Positions 1 through 57,900 of a stretch of 64,000 nucleotides of DNA are shown here, one piece after another. The position numbers and the translations under genes were made by a program. Where the stretch lies: contig PTFA01000017.1 in NCBI GenBank assembly GCA_003342895.1, positions 1,518,402 to 1,582,401 of the forward strand, given 5' to 3'. This DNA is from Casuarius casuarius (lineage: Eukaryota > Chordata > Aves > Casuariiformes > Casuariidae). The stretch's first letter is position 1; every line of letters begins with the position of its first letter. The notes below the pieces were generated by a model. It was not told where the DNA came from. It did not search any database and saw nothing but the letters and a program-made list of their open reading frames with translations.

Positions 1-44751
<44,751 letters not shown>

Positions 44752-45052
44752 AGTGACCTCAACCAGATATTTGGTACCATGGTATAAGATGATAGCACAA
44801 ATCATGGCGACAGGTAGCACATATCTGACAGATACCTGCAAGCACACTCTGTCCCAGCTGGTACCTATAATGCTGCTGCTCCTGCTGCTGCTACTGCTTT
44901 CATCTATTCTCGCTTTAAACTGTTGATGGCAAGTTACTGATCTTACTGGAGCTTCAGATGGAGTGATGAGTGGAAACACAATGAAAACTATCATGTTCAC
45001 AATCGAATAAACCAGAAGAATTACGAACACCACCTCTGTCAAAAATACACTG

Positions 45053-45058
45053 AATAAA
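45053..45058 (+). terminator. RPS6KA3: Proximal AATAAA poly(A) signal candidate
   Basis: AATAAA lies about 300 bases after the stop codon (a second at 45006-45011) and is followed by a T-rich stretch near 45080-45110. Use of it would give a very short 3' UTR. Not proven. Confidence 0.35.
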
Positions 45059-48000
45059 GCACTCTGCACCGCATAGCATTATTTTTATAAGGAATATTTT
45101 TTGTCCCCTAAGATATTCTTTGTTACAGGTAGAGATGGACAGTTTATGTTAAGCACTTAGCTTAAACAATTTGTTTATATTAGCACTATATACTTTGTGC
45201 CATCCAACATTTTGTATGTTTTTGTAAACAGTTCATAAGCAGTACATTTCTGTGCTGTTTTCTTTAATGTATACATGCCTTGTTTTACTTAGATTTTATT
45301 AATCATTTTGACAACTAAGTCTGATTAAACAGTTCATCTGGATTAATCAGTATTGTTGGACAGCTCTAAAAGAAGCCTGACTGTTAAACAGCTATTGAAT
45401 GTAATACTATGAATATGTATTTCTCCTTGCCTGTGTCTTTTCTACATTTCCATGTTTTTGAATTTGCATGTCATATTACGAAAATCAGAATACTGTTTGT
45501 AGTATTCCAAATTTAAACAGTGGGTCTCTCACCATACTATATATACAATAGATAACATAACCCAGAGGAAAAATAACTCGCTCCATATCTCACTGTCTTT
45601 TGTCCCCCCTCTCTTCCCTTTTATTCTCTCCCATCTAATCTCTGGACTCAGGAATCATTGCTAAATACTTTCTGATAGAGGACATTTCTGTATTGTTTAT
45701 TCTTATAATCCATTGTTAATATTTTATCTCTGTTCTGACTTTTATTATAAGCTGCAAAGGATTTGTTCAGTGAATGTTGGCATTATAGAAGAAAGGCAGT
45801 GTTGAAGATAAAGCAAAACATAATGTCCACTAATAAGCAGAAGCTTGAAAAAGTAGGTTTAAACTACATTCATTATGGTTGCAAAACTGATTAAGCTAAT
45901 GTTCAGTCAGTTATTGTCTGATACTCGTAATTAATAGCCAAAGCAAAATGAGAGAAGAATCATCCAGGTCTGTCTGGGGTGGGGAACTATCATTATAACT
46001 GAACATGAAAATAATATTGTAAAGGTCAGGTTAAAAGTCAGTGTTCTTGCTTTTCCCTAGACAGAAGCAAACTTGTAATGAGAGTGAAAGACTCATAGTT
46101 TAAATACTGGTACAAGCCCTTAATAATCCTGGCCTCTTGGTGTCTTAAGTAGTTAGAGGCACGTGTCTAGCCTTGAAAGATCAATTGCCCAAAAGAGAAG
46201 GTGTACTGGACTGTGTCTGAACTTAGTGAGTATCCCATTTCACCAAGATAATATGCTACATCAACTCACTCCAGATAAGAAAATGGCCATTGTAGGAATT
46301 CTAGCTTCAATACATATGGATCTGGCTGAACAGCTCTTTGTGAACATTTAAAAAGCAAACAATAGGTGCAAGTTAGCATTTTGTACAAGGTATTTTCTTG
46401 ATTAGTGGTATTAGGTTTCTCTTATAGTGATTAATTTTCTAGTTTCCCTGAAATCATAAGAGATTTGTTGAAAGGGAGAACCAATTTTATGACACCACTG
46501 ATTTGCTCTATATGAATGAAAACCTTCCTTCTGTTGCAAGATTTTCTGAGTTCCTTGGGGAAGCTTCCTTTGTTAAGCTTGCAAGGGAACCAGTTTTATT
46601 GCCCTTCTTGAAAATCTGATAAATATTTAATCCTTCATAATTTGCTCTGATGCTGATCTCCTTAATTCGGCAAAGCCAGCTGCTAGACTCCACAAATCAA
46701 GTTCCATTACTTCATCAGACCCTGATGATGGAGACTTGTTTTTACATATATAGTCTTTATACCTTACTTTTTATTGTAAAGGAATCACTTTTATGACAAG
46801 GATTCTTAAATTACCATAATCGCAGAAATTTGAATGCACAACTGTTCAGAGCAATTAGTGGGGAGGGGTTTCCCTTACTTGGTGTTCTAGCATTAAAGAA
46901 GGTCCCTGTAGCTGTACCAATGCATCTATCCTTTCTTCAAGAAACATCTTTAGAGACAGAAAAAGGGCTTTTTTTTTTTCCTTTTATAATGACTGCAGTT
47001 CCAGTAGGATTTAGTAAAAGATTCTTGCCTTTCAGAAAAAAGTATCTTCAACTCTATAAGTGATTGCAAGTCTGATTCACCAAAATCAAGAAACCATAAC
47101 TTTTGGAGTTGCTTTTAAATGTATTTATCTGAAGATTGTCGTATTAAATCAACAAATAAGATTTAAGGCTAGTACTGTTGAAACAAAGGGATGGCAGTAC
47201 TTGCAAGTACATTCATAATGGCATTTTGGATCAGGAAGGAATTTCTCCCACATTCTAAGAGCATATATATATGTGCTTGGCGCACAACAGACTAAAAGGA
47301 GGAAGTATTATGCCATTTCTCTTTTGGCAATGCATGTTAAAATAATAAGTACTTTCAGTAGTTTTATTTTAGTCATATTTTGCAGCCCTCTAGCTTACTG
47401 GTCTTTAGCCAAATAACCCAGCAAAATTAATTCCTACATTTTAACGTATCTACATTCTGAAGTAAGCTGTTAGTTTAGACTAGACTTTAAAGGTGTTGCT
47501 ACTATGTCATGTATATAGCAGTGTAAGAACACTTTAAATACTAGTCAAAACATGGCAGTTAGCAAGTGATAACTTGAATGTGTTAAGGTCTAGATCCACA
47601 ATTTTTTTAAATTATTTTCCAAACCAAGTCATAAAGGGTGGATCTATGCAGGTAGTATGTTTTACAGGCTAGACTTAGCAGGTTTATATACCTTACCTCC
47701 CCTCTTGGATCTATATTCACAACTTTCATGTTTATTTTTGTCATGTATTTGTAGCTGCAGTTGTTAAGAAGCTATAAAGAAATCCACATAATGCTTCTTT
47801 GACAAATCCCAGCACCTTTGTATTAGACCATTTGAGAATATATGACCCACTGTGTAAATTTTTGTTGCTGGACTGCATCTTGGTCTGCAAAGCATAGCAA
47901 ATGACTCTAGGATAGAGAGTCATGGAGGGGAAGAAACGAACTGCAGATACAGGTGAATTTTTTTATATAGACCATAGTTAATTTTTCAGTCTAAAATTAC

Positions 48001-48871
48001 CAGTTACTGTGTTTAATAGCATGAGGAAACAGTGGGAGAGAGTAGTTTCAATACTCATTAAACGACATCTGTAACTAGTGAGGGCAAAGTTCTTTATTCG
48101 TATCACTGTAATACTGAACGAAACTTGGAAGGAATTTTTCAAGAGAAGTATTTAAAACTTTTTTCTTTTTTTAGAGAGCCAAGGGCATAAGAAAAGAGAT
48201 GTATGAGTCTGGGGGTTTTCTCTGTGTGTTTTGCTTTTATTATGTAGTGTACCAACTAAAGCTCTGCTTTTCTATTATTGTAAAGAAAAGGATTCAAGGT
48301 ATGCTAGTCCTTGGTAAGCAGCAATGGTTAACAGATGAATTTTCACATATGAAAATGATGTAAATGATTAGCTTTATCTTGATACTCTTGATCTAATCAA
48401 AGGGAAGTTGTACTTATGAGGGATGTAATTATTTTGCAACCTAGTTGGGGGGGAAGTCTACTTAAAAACATTTTTAAAAAATGACAAAATCACAGATAAA
48501 ATATTTTTCTACAATTCTGTACAATCATACTTTATACTAGTTTTCTCAGCATGGCATGTGAGTGAGTCTAAGGTACTGTTCCAGGAAATCATTGGGGTAT
48601 TGTACCTTATTCTAGACCATTACAATAGCATCTGTTAGATGCTTAGCACTGCTGTCATAGAATTGAAATGCTAGTAAAAAATTGTACTGAATACTTTAAA
48701 TGATTGTTTTATTCAGAGTCTGATCTAGGGAATGTTCCAATCATGTTATTAATGTGTAATTAGAACTGTTCCAGATGTAACTATGAACAGTTCTGGAAAG
48801 GTATCATTGCTTGTACCCCTGTCTAATGGCAGGTTTTGTAGTCTTCAAAAGAAATTGAAATTTCTACAATG

Positions 48872-48877
48872 AATAAA
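48872..48877 (+). terminator. RPS6KA3: Distal AATAAA poly(A) signal candidate
   Basis: AATAAA is followed within 20-35 bases by the GT-rich sequence AAGTGTGTTTTGTTGG, a good downstream element. This makes it the best candidate for the main RPS6KA3 3' end, giving a 3' UTR of about 4.1 kb. Confidence 0.5.
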
Positions 48878-48895
48878 CTTTCAAACATATTAAGT

Positions 48896-49959
48896 GTGTT
48901 TTGTTGGATAATCACTTGTTCTGCCCAGTTATAAAAGTTGTTGTGTTTGTTCATAACTAATACTGAATTATATTTGCAGCATACCACCAGGTGTGCATTT
49001 CCAGCCAGAAACAATTTTTAATAAGCAGATGTTTGTCAGTTAAAATACATTACTACATTACTGCATATTTGATCAGGTTGATCTTTATTACTGAGATCAG
49101 TAGGGAGCTGAAGGAAAAACACTTGTACTCCATAGACACTATAAACCCAGTATTTTTGAATCAGCAAGATCAAATGAATGCAAAAATGTTGCATTTTAAT
49201 ACCACATAAAGACTCCAGTCTGCTGTGAAGTACAACTTACACTTAATGCTGCTAAACTGTACTTACAATACCCCAAAAATTCATAGTCTGCATTGCTCTA
49301 GTCATTGAAGAGGCAAATTTCAAGGGTGACTATCAAGTGTTGCTGATGTGTAATGAACTTTTAAACACTTCGAAAATAAGAATATATGCATATGAACTCC
49401 ATAAACAAAAAACGAGTCCAGACTCATCCCCTTGTAATACAGCAGCTCACAGGACTGCAGTCTCGGAGGAGTAACCCTTTTTAGCCTTGCAACCTGGAAA
49501 AGGTGAAAGATTTTTAAAAGTTATCCTGTTTTACATAAAATGACTGCAATAGTAATTATGATGGAGGATATATCAAGAATTTTTGAAAGGTCTCGTTAAA
49601 CTTTCCAAAAGAACATAAATAGCCACAGTTTGGCAACTGCCAGACCAACCCTGAGCAGAAACTATTGCAGGGCGGGGAGGCATCCTCTCCTACATGAAAC
49701 TCATATCTTTGGATCTGAGTGCTTTATGAATGGACGTTTTACACTCAAAAGTTTGGAATTAACTGAATGAATAGCCTGCCAGCCTTGCACAGCTCTGAAA
49801 AGGACTTTAAGACCTTGGTGTAGCACCAGACCCCCCCCAGTGTTCTCATCACACTTTGGCTTTGCTATGTTCATACCCTTGCTTGTGACAACTTTATTTT
49901 TTCCCTGTAACTGAGATATAAATATTCCCTTGGGCTTGGCACTAACTCTAGTCTCTGCA
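48896..49959. other. Intergenic DNA between RPS6KA3 and EIF1AX
   Basis: About 1 kb of ordinary AT-rich sequence grading into the CpG island. I see no coding exon, RNA gene or repeat beyond short homopolymers. Confidence 0.6.
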
Positions 49960-50357
49960 AGTCACAGATGTGGGACCCGATCTGGGGGGTTTTTTGACCC
50001 ATGTCCTGCATTTCCCGAAGACCCTCCAGCCCCCCGCCGGCAGGCTGTGAGCCCAGAGCCTGCGGTTCCTGAAGGGCTGCAGGCCTGGCTGGGTCGGGGG
50101 CCAGCCGAGGGGGGAGGAAGAGCCGGGCCGGGCTGCGAGAAGGGGGGCGCGGGGCTCCTGGGGATGGCCGTTGTCCCGGCAGCCCTCGAGGGAGCGTTAG
50201 CTCTGACGCAGCACTCCCCAACCTCGACCCAAGGGTTGCAGGACGCCGCCGCGCCCAGCAGCCTCAGCGGGCGGCGGGGGCGGGCGGCGGGCGGTGCCGT
50301 GCGCCTGGGCCCCGCCCCCACTGGGCTCCCGCCAAGCTCTTCCGCGCGGAGCCTCTC

Positions 50358-50398
50358 ATTGGCCGCCGCGATCCGCCTAGCGTAGAGGCCTGGCCAAT
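50358..50398. promoter_or_regulatory. EIF1AX: Pair of opposed CCAAT boxes
   Basis: ATTGG (inverted CCAAT) at 50358-50362 within CTCATTGGCC, and CCAAT at 50394-50398 within TGGCCAATGG, about 36 bases apart. Both match the NF-Y core with good flanks. They lie just upstream of the presumed start region. Confidence 0.6.
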
Positions 50399-50496
50399 GG
50401 CGCGGCGCCCCCTCCTCCCGGATTCCGCGGTGCCCATTGATGCTTTTCCGCCGCGGGGTTCCGCGCCGAGCGTGGCGCGGTGGGGGGAGAAGCGAG

Positions 50497-50506
50497 GCGC
50501 ATGCGC
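50497..50506. promoter_or_regulatory. EIF1AX: NRF1 binding palindrome GCGCATGCGC
   Basis: A perfect ten-base NRF1 consensus palindrome lies about 100 bases before the N gap. NRF1 sites at this position are typical of TATA-less housekeeping promoters. Confidence 0.65.
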
Positions 50507-50603
50507 GCAGGCGCGACTGAGGCAGGCGCGGTGCTGCGGGGAGGCGGCGAGCCCGCCCGCCCGCCGGGGGCCGCTGTCGGGGGATCCGCGCCCGCGCCTG
50601 CAG

Positions 50604-51099
50604 NNNNNNNNNNNNNNNNNNNNNNNNNNNNNNNNNNNNNNNNNNNNNNNNNNNNNNNNNNNNNNNNNNNNNNNNNNNNNNNNNNNNNNNNNNNNNNNNN
50701 NNNNNNNNNNNNNNNNNNNNNNNNNNNNNNNNNNNNNNNNNNNNNNNNNNNNNNNNNNNNNNNNNNNNNNNNNNNNNNNNNNNNNNNNNNNNNNNNNNNN
50801 NNNNNNNNNNNNNNNNNNNNNNNNNNNNNNNNNNNNNNNNNNNNNNNNNNNNNNNNNNNNNNNNNNNNNNNNNNNNNNNNNNNNNNNNNNNNNNNNNNNN
50901 NNNNNNNNNNNNNNNNNNNNNNNNNNNNNNNNNNNNNNNNNNNNNNNNNNNNNNNNNNNNNNNNNNNNNNNNNNNNNNNNNNNNNNNNNNNNNNNNNNNN
51001 NNNNNNNNNNNNNNNNNNNNNNNNNNNNNNNNNNNNNNNNNNNNNNNNNNNNNNNNNNNNNNNNNNNNNNNNNNNNNNNNNNNNNNNNNNNNNNNNNNN
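50604..51099. other. Assembly gap (496 N), hides EIF1AX exon 1
   Basis: A continuous run of N inside the CpG island. No sequence before or after it encodes the conserved Met-Pro-Lys-Asn-Lys start of eIF1A, so exon 1 with the start codon most likely lies here. GC-rich dropout is the likely cause. True gap length may differ from 496. Confidence 0.9.
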
Positions 51100-51779
51100 C
51101 GGCGGCGCCGGGCTGTCAGCGGCGGCCCTGCTCGCCGCCGCGGCGCGGGCCGGGCCCGGCGCCGCCTCGCTGGGACCTGCTGCTTCTCCCTCCCGGTGCC
51201 CGAGGGGAAGGAGGAAGGAGCGAGGGGGAGAAAACAGCTGCTTTTTAGCAGGAGGAGGGAAAAATATACCAGCTGCTCTTCTGCGCCTTCAGGAAGAGCA
51301 GCTAGGTCTTTTGCCACGTGTGTGCCTTTTAAAAGCACATCTTCGCTGGGAAAGTGAGCTTTCTCCTGAGCGTTTCAGGGATTCAGCACCGCGATGAGCC
51401 CTTGAGTTCATTGCTTCTTGTTCTTTGGTGGTTACCTGCGTCTGGTTGCCCCACTGCTATCTGTGAGGTGTTTGGTAGTAGCAGTCACAAGAACTGAAAA
51501 TGGAGATCTTGGACAAATCCCTTTTGAAAGATGCTGTCACTCCTGAGCGATCAGGAAGTCTTTAATAGTGGAGGTTCAAACCCCGTGCTAGTACTCAATC
51601 AGTTAAAAATCTGGAGCTAAAAACATTAAAAATAAGAAGAGAATCTAGATCTGAATAAAACTCTCAAAACTGCCATACTGAGAGCAAGTACAGCAATTCC
51701 GCTAGGTCTAATAAATTATTTTATTGATTGTAACCAACTAGATAGTAACACATGCTTTTTTTCCTCCCTTTTAATTTAG
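51100..51779 (+). other. EIF1AX: EIF1AX intron 1, 3' part
   Basis: The first 140 bases after the gap belong to the CpG island and the rest becomes AT-rich. It ends with a pyrimidine-rich tract and TTTAG at 51775-51779. Nothing else is recognised. The first bases could still be 5' UTR if exon 1 extends past the gap. Confidence 0.6.
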
Positions 51780-51863
51780 GCAAAGGAGGTAAAAATAGGC
51801 GACGAGGTAAGAATGAGAATGAATCAGAAAAAAGAGAACTCGTGTTTAAGGAGGATGGGCAAG
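51780..51863 (+). CDS. EIF1AX: EIF1AX coding exon 2 (residues 6-33)
   Basis: The exon starts GC in phase 1, completing Gly6, and encodes the basic tail [20 protein letters not shown] and VFKEDGQ. Acceptor TTTAG, donor CAAG|GTGAGT. The next intron (1810 bp) holds nothing recognised. Confidence 0.96.
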
Positions 51864-54800
51864 GTGAGTTTTTAACTGCAATAAGCTATTAATGCTGATG
51901 CTTTCAGTCCAGTATTGGAAGTGACATACATTGGATGCTGGTCCACAAAGCAAACATGTATGGATGTTGTTATTACATAACAGAAAGATGCGTTCTTATT
52001 GGGGTTATGTTTGAATTCTAAATCATACACAGAGTGTAAGAGCAAGATATTAGGAAATGGGAAATTTTAGAGATTCACCACTTAAGAATGAAGCTTGCTT
52101 TTTCTTGACCTTAATGCGATGCTGTGTGTCATGCCGTCCACGTGCAAACGTTCTGTGGAAATCTTTTGGGTTGCTCTGTGTGAGGGTCTGTAAGCAGCTA
52201 GATTAGGTGATCTAAGTCAATGGTGCCAGTAGTTGCTGGATGTCTAGCTCAGTCCTACTTCCTGTTTTAAACTAACTGTAGCATTTCTTGGATCTTTTTG
52301 TGAGCTCTCTGAAATCACTAACCCAGCAAAACAGTATGCCTTTTCTTCCACCATTCTCTGTTGATTTAGTTGAATTAGTTTACTAGTTGGGAGTAGGATG
52401 TCTAGCAACTATTAAAACAGAAGGAATAGCTAAGGTGCTTATTTGCATCTTGTCAACTAAAGTAAGCACCATGAGTATATGGCTGGGAGCATTCCCTTCT
52501 CCCTTGCTCTTGGTGGCAGTGACCTCACTTGTTTTTTGGCTCACCCTGTCTTGTGTGCAACACTTTCATACCGGCATGCATAAATGTGAGTACTTGCCTA
52601 GCAGCCAACTAATTAGATGATGCATTAATCAAAAGAAGTACAGGAAAAGTACTGACTTAAATCACTGCAGCCTTTCTCATCATTTTAAAGGCATATACGA
52701 CAATTGAACACATTTCCAAAGCTCTTGCTGATAATTCTGTGACAGAAGCAAAAAGGAGCTGACTTTTGACCCACCTATAAAACTTAAAATCCTTTCCAAC
52801 TCCCACACAAGATCTGCTTAGTTAAATATTGTTCTCAGTTAATGAGATTCTGATCTGGCGGTTTGCTGGACTGTCTAGCTTGTGCTAAGGAAGGATTTTA
52901 TAATATTAAAATACAACTCTGCCAATTGAGAAAATTTCTTATCCTGGAGAGGATAAGAATAATATGGGTGGTCAGATAGTTTTATGATCTTTGCAAGCCT
53001 TTTTCTGTTTCATTAAATTGTAATACATTGTGCTGCAAACTTTAATAGTGTCTGTGAAGTGCTCGAATAGTGATTTCTGGAGCTCAGTGAGGGAAGTAGA
53101 TTGAATACAGTGTGAGAGTTGTGGGGGGGAATTGGGTTTGGAGAGAAGCTTCATGTTCTCAGTTGAAGCCTGATAAGTACAGGAATGCCTTTCAGACAGT
53201 TTCTGAGAGTATCATCCTTTTAAGAACAGCAGTTTTCTCGGTAGAACCTCTGCAGAAGGAATTCAGAATATCAGTGGGGAACACAGAAAGAAGTGCCACT
53301 TTCTCCTTTTGCCTCGATGGATATGCAAGCTTTTGTCAGGGAGGAGAGCAGATGTGATGCTGTAAACTTACAAGCTCTCAGAGTGTGTAAGACTGAGTAC
53401 TGTACTCGATAGCTGTAAAATTATCTTTAGTAAACATTCTGGAGGAAACAAAAGCAAGGATACAACCAAGGGTGAGCAATGTTGGAAAATGTTAGCATCA
53501 ACAATGATATGAAAACTTTAGCAGCCTGTGTTATGGCTGATCAAAGTTCCTCTCAGCTGTTCATGTTTTATAAAATGTTACAGCAGATTTTGGTTACAAT
53601 GACTAAAGTTATTGGTTGTTTCATAAAGCTGTCTTTGTACAGAAGTTTCACCATATGTTACTGTCTCTTTCAGAGTATGCCCAGGTGATCAAGATGTTAG
53701 GCAATGGAAGACTGGAGGCATTATGTTTTGATGGTGTGAAGAGGTTATGTCATATCAGAGGGAAGCTAAGAAAAAAGGTAACTCTAAAGCATTTAAGTAA
53801 AAGAATAGTGGTATTATGAATGATATTTGATTGTAAAAATTTATACATATGTGGCTTTTTTCAAAATAGTTGTTAAGTTCTTTAAAATCTTTTACTAGAA
53901 GTATTAGTCTTTCAAACTTTTTTAATATTAAATTACTTTTTTCTTTTATTTGTATTGTCTGAGCACAAAATTTGGCAACCTTTTAGATTGCAAGTCTAGC
54001 TTATAGCTGAAGGGCTGCTCTTCTGATGTGTATGTTTCAGGAAAGATTTTTGGGTTGTTTATGAAATATTAACTCTTTTCATATTGAAGAAACATCTTAC
54101 TACTTGGGCTTCATAAAATTGCATTTATATTGGATCTGAATTATTGAAGTATGAACTGTCATGCTTTAAATGCAAATTATAATGATAGTGCAGTTCAACA
54201 GCCATGCTTATTTAAATGAGTTTGCAGAAGAGGTCAGTAGTCCAGTTTTAAGGTCATTAGGTCAGTGGCTTCCTCTAATGAAGACTTTCTATATTTTTTG
54301 AGCATATTTGGGGCTTATTTTTCCTCTGATCTGCTTTAAACTATTATGAACTGGATTGATTTTTACTCAAGTTTGGTATGCCTCATGTTCATTAAGTCAC
54401 TCAAGGCTTGCTGAGCGTCATGAAGAATACCCATAATAGTTTTGTTTATAAACAAGTGATGCATAGTCTGTTGACTGTAAATGACTTATTGAAACAATAT
54501 TTTAAATATTTTATGGGAAAGAAACATCAAATACGCTGTCTAATGTTGTCATTATGTGAAATGGACCAAAGAAATGTCAGATGCTTGAAAAGAAAAGCCT
54601 CTTTTAAGTTGCAACTGTGGCAAAATTGAGACATTGACTAGATATTTTTCTCCCTAAATTACTATAGGAATATCAGGTTGTGTAAGAACTAATATAATTC
54701 TTTAAAAATAATACTTCTACAAAGATTCTTTTGCTGAACTGTTTTCCAGTTAAAACTCAGTTGGCATTACTGCTCTATCTCAATATTGTATGATCTCAAG

Positions 54801-54867
54801 TTTTGTGGGTGCTGCTGCACCAAGTGATGGTAGGGTGGTTTTCCTGCACATGGGAATTAACGTGCTG

Positions 54868-54901
<34 letters not shown>

Positions 54902-57900
54902 ATATATGCAAAAGTTCCTTAATTGTGTATGGGATTGGGGAGTTCCATGACTATGTAGAAACAGGTATGTTATAACTGAGTGATAAGTGCTTACCTTTGC
55001 AGGAGAACTTCTGTTAGCATGAAGAGTGACTTTCAGCATAGGAAAATAGAAGAGCAAAAGCATTGTGCAGAGATGCTTTTCTGTATGCCATTTCCTGTAA
55101 CAGTTAAGAATTGGGTTTTGTACGCCACATAGTTTACCATTTGAGCTGGGGAGGAACTGAATAGTTATCATCTTTCCACTGGGTGATTTGTCCAACAATA
55201 GCTGTATAAGGGGTTTGGGGAAAGTTTATAGCTTCCTTCAGGCACCTCATATGCTGTCACTTTAATGTCCCCTCATCAATTTCCAAAATGTTAATGCAAA
55301 ACTGATCTGGAAGACTTCTTACGTTCAGGACAGTCAGATGTTTGTGTTTGCAGCCTTAACTTTGCAATCTTTGGATAGTGTTCCCTCTTACCGTTGTCAG
55401 ATGTTACAGCTTTCTATCCTTCGATCTCTAGTAGCATGGTATATGGTACAGAGGAGCAGGTCTGAGATTCTGTTCTCAATAAAGATATATTCAGTGTGCT
55501 CACCTTGGCAGTACTGGATTGCTCCACTTGTTTGTCTTCACAGACCAGTGAACACATATCTTGGTACCACTGGGAGTCCTGCTAGCTGCTTGCAAACAAT
55601 ACTTTTCAGTAGTCAATACACTCACTCACTTAAACTGTTGAAGGTAATGGAGAATGTACATAAATAAATGCTAGGTGGTGCAGAATTCACTTCTCACTAC
55701 AGAAAGCATCCCTTAGCTATTCCTTGTGCCTAAAAGGAAGTCTTGACTGAAACATATTCCATCTTCAAAAGATCCAGCTAATATGGGACAGAACTGGCTT
55801 GTGCATTTAAATTAATATTTCTCTCTTTTCAGGTTTCTGGCTTTGGTTTGACCGATTAATGCGGTCACTAGAAGCAGCTCCATTCGGGTTTCTTGGGTTC
55901 TTCACTCTACTTGTCCATCACCCCTTTCATCAGCTTTTTTCTTCCATTTTTTGCCCTTGCGGGTTTCAGTTCAGAGTGATCATCTGACACTGTTTCTTCA
56001 AGTTTTCACCAATGTTGCAGCTAACTAGCCACCCTATTGGCTAGAAGCTCTTCGAGGGATTTGATGTACCTTAGCTCTGTAACATGCTTAGTTAAGTAAT
56101 ATATCTGCCAGTATTTGTGAGCTTGGTTTTGCCATTAAAGTATGAAATTGGGTATTTCCATCTTATAGATTAGAAAGTGGAAATGGTGGCTGTAGTGAAA
56201 GGTATAATGTCTTTCAGTAAACTTAAATGTGCTGTGCTTGAATTTTTATTATAGGATAAAAAGTTGAATTCCTGGAATATAACAAATGTTTACTCTTTCA
56301 GGTTTGGATAAATACATCTGATATTATATTGGTGGGCTTAAGAGACTACCAGGTAAAAATTCTATGCAATTTACCATCGAAGAATTTATAACAAATGGTT
56401 GTACTTAATGTTAAATTGCAGCATCTTGCTGAGGGAATTCCTATCTAACTTTCTTCCAGTTTGTGTTTATAATGCTAAACAATGATTTTTAATTCCTTGT
56501 ATTCCAAAAAGTTTGTCATAAATAGATGACAAATCCTGGTTCCAACTGTTCTTCTAAACTTAACTGTACCCTGAGACTTTGGGTGAAGCTACTTATTGGC
56601 ATCACACCAGACCTTTTTTCCCAGGCATAGCTGCCTGGTACGTGGGCCTTGTAATATAAGGAAGATGAAGTTAAGCACCAAACCTTTTATTGTGGCAATC
56701 AGAATCTTGGAGCCTTGTTGTTCAGGCTTTTACCTTAAGAGGTCAATTAATCAGTGATTAGTTTCTACTTAAAATTCCAAAAATAGAATAATATGAGTTC
56801 ACCTAATTTAAAGGTACACTTACCAAATTTTCATTTTGTAAATGCCTTTATGTGAATGTTAGTCTGGTGTCATCAGTTGTTGGAAGATAGATTCTGCTTC
56901 TGAAACATATATTATGGAATAGTAAAATGTTTAAGATTACTGCATATATTAAACTTCTTAAAGCTCGGAAGCTGTGCCACTTTTTTGCAGGGACTACCAA
57001 ACACCTCACTATGTATCTTCTCTGAAGAAAGATTAATCACAAAGACATAAAACTGAACTTTTCAGGCTAGTTATAGTAGGAGAAAACTAAATCTCACCCA
57101 AAAGCAATGAAGATACTCTTCTACAAATAAGCATTTTTTGCTTCAGAATTAGAGGAACTGAAGGGGAAAGAAGGAACAAGATATTACTTTTTTTTTAATA
57201 AATAATATGGAGTTTGCTAGTCTGCTTTCACAGATGACCAGTAACTTCTAATAAATTCTTATTTAGGATAACAAGGCTGATGTTATTCTAAAGTACAATG
57301 CAGATGAAGCCAGAAGTCTGAAAGCATATGGGGAGCTTCCAGAACATGGTAAGAGTCTTTTCAGTTCAAATTGGGAGTTCCGGGACAAGAATACCCAGTC
57401 CATCTTTACTTGGTATAAGTGTACTCTTTAACTTCTCTAAATTATTTTTCAGCTAAAATCAATGAAACAGACACATTTGGACCTGGAGATGATGATGAAA
57501 TCCAGTTTGATGATATTGGAGATGATGATGAAGATATCGATGACGTAAGTAATAAACATATATTTAATATCATATGCTTGAGGTGGTCATCTTTGGCAGT
57601 AAGCTGTTTTTCATTGTTTTAGTGCAAGTAAAATAACACATTAATATTTAGAATAGCTCACCTGGTTAAGAGTTTTATTCTTAGCCTTTTATGACAGTAT
57701 ATTTATATTCTTAGTTTATACTGCTCCAGGGTCCCATTCTTCCACTTTATCAGCTCCTAGAATCCTTTCTGGAGCAAAACAGCTGAGCATTTTTGTCAGA
57801 CAAGCCTGGCAGAAGTTCAGTTAAGCCAGGGCCTGTTTTCGTAAGTGGTATGGATATATGCATACCACCTCTCCATTCTCTCCTCTCTCCTACAATGCTG

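Larger units (their letters stand above)
44752..48895 (+). other. RPS6KA3: RPS6KA3 3' untranslated region (extent inferred)
   Basis: This AT-rich stretch follows the stop codon. It contains an interrupted CTG-type trinucleotide run at about 44871-44898 and three AATAAA hexamers (45006, 45053, 48872). The human transcript has a multi-kilobase 3' UTR, so the distal signal is a plausible end. No splice-supported coding region is visible; short open frames on either strand are taken as chance. Confidence 0.6.
49960..51240 (+). promoter_or_regulatory. EIF1AX: CpG-island promoter of EIF1AX
   Basis: A sharp switch from AT-rich sequence to very GC-rich, CpG-dense DNA marks a housekeeping promoter. 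It contains GC boxes (GGGGCGGGCGGCGGG at about 50276-50290, CCCCGCCCCCAC near 50311), CCAAT elements and an NRF1 palindrome. No TATA box is evident. Long open frames on both strands here are a side effect of GC richness. A 496-base N run interrupts the island. The direction is assigned from EIF1AX exon 2 downstream; divergent transcription cannot be excluded. Confidence 0.85.

Noticed and set aside
49962..51338. 458-residue minus-strand and 283/305-residue plus-strand open frames through the CpG island
   Set aside because: They run across the N gap and owe their length to unknown codons and GC-rich, stop-poor sequence. No domain is recognisable.
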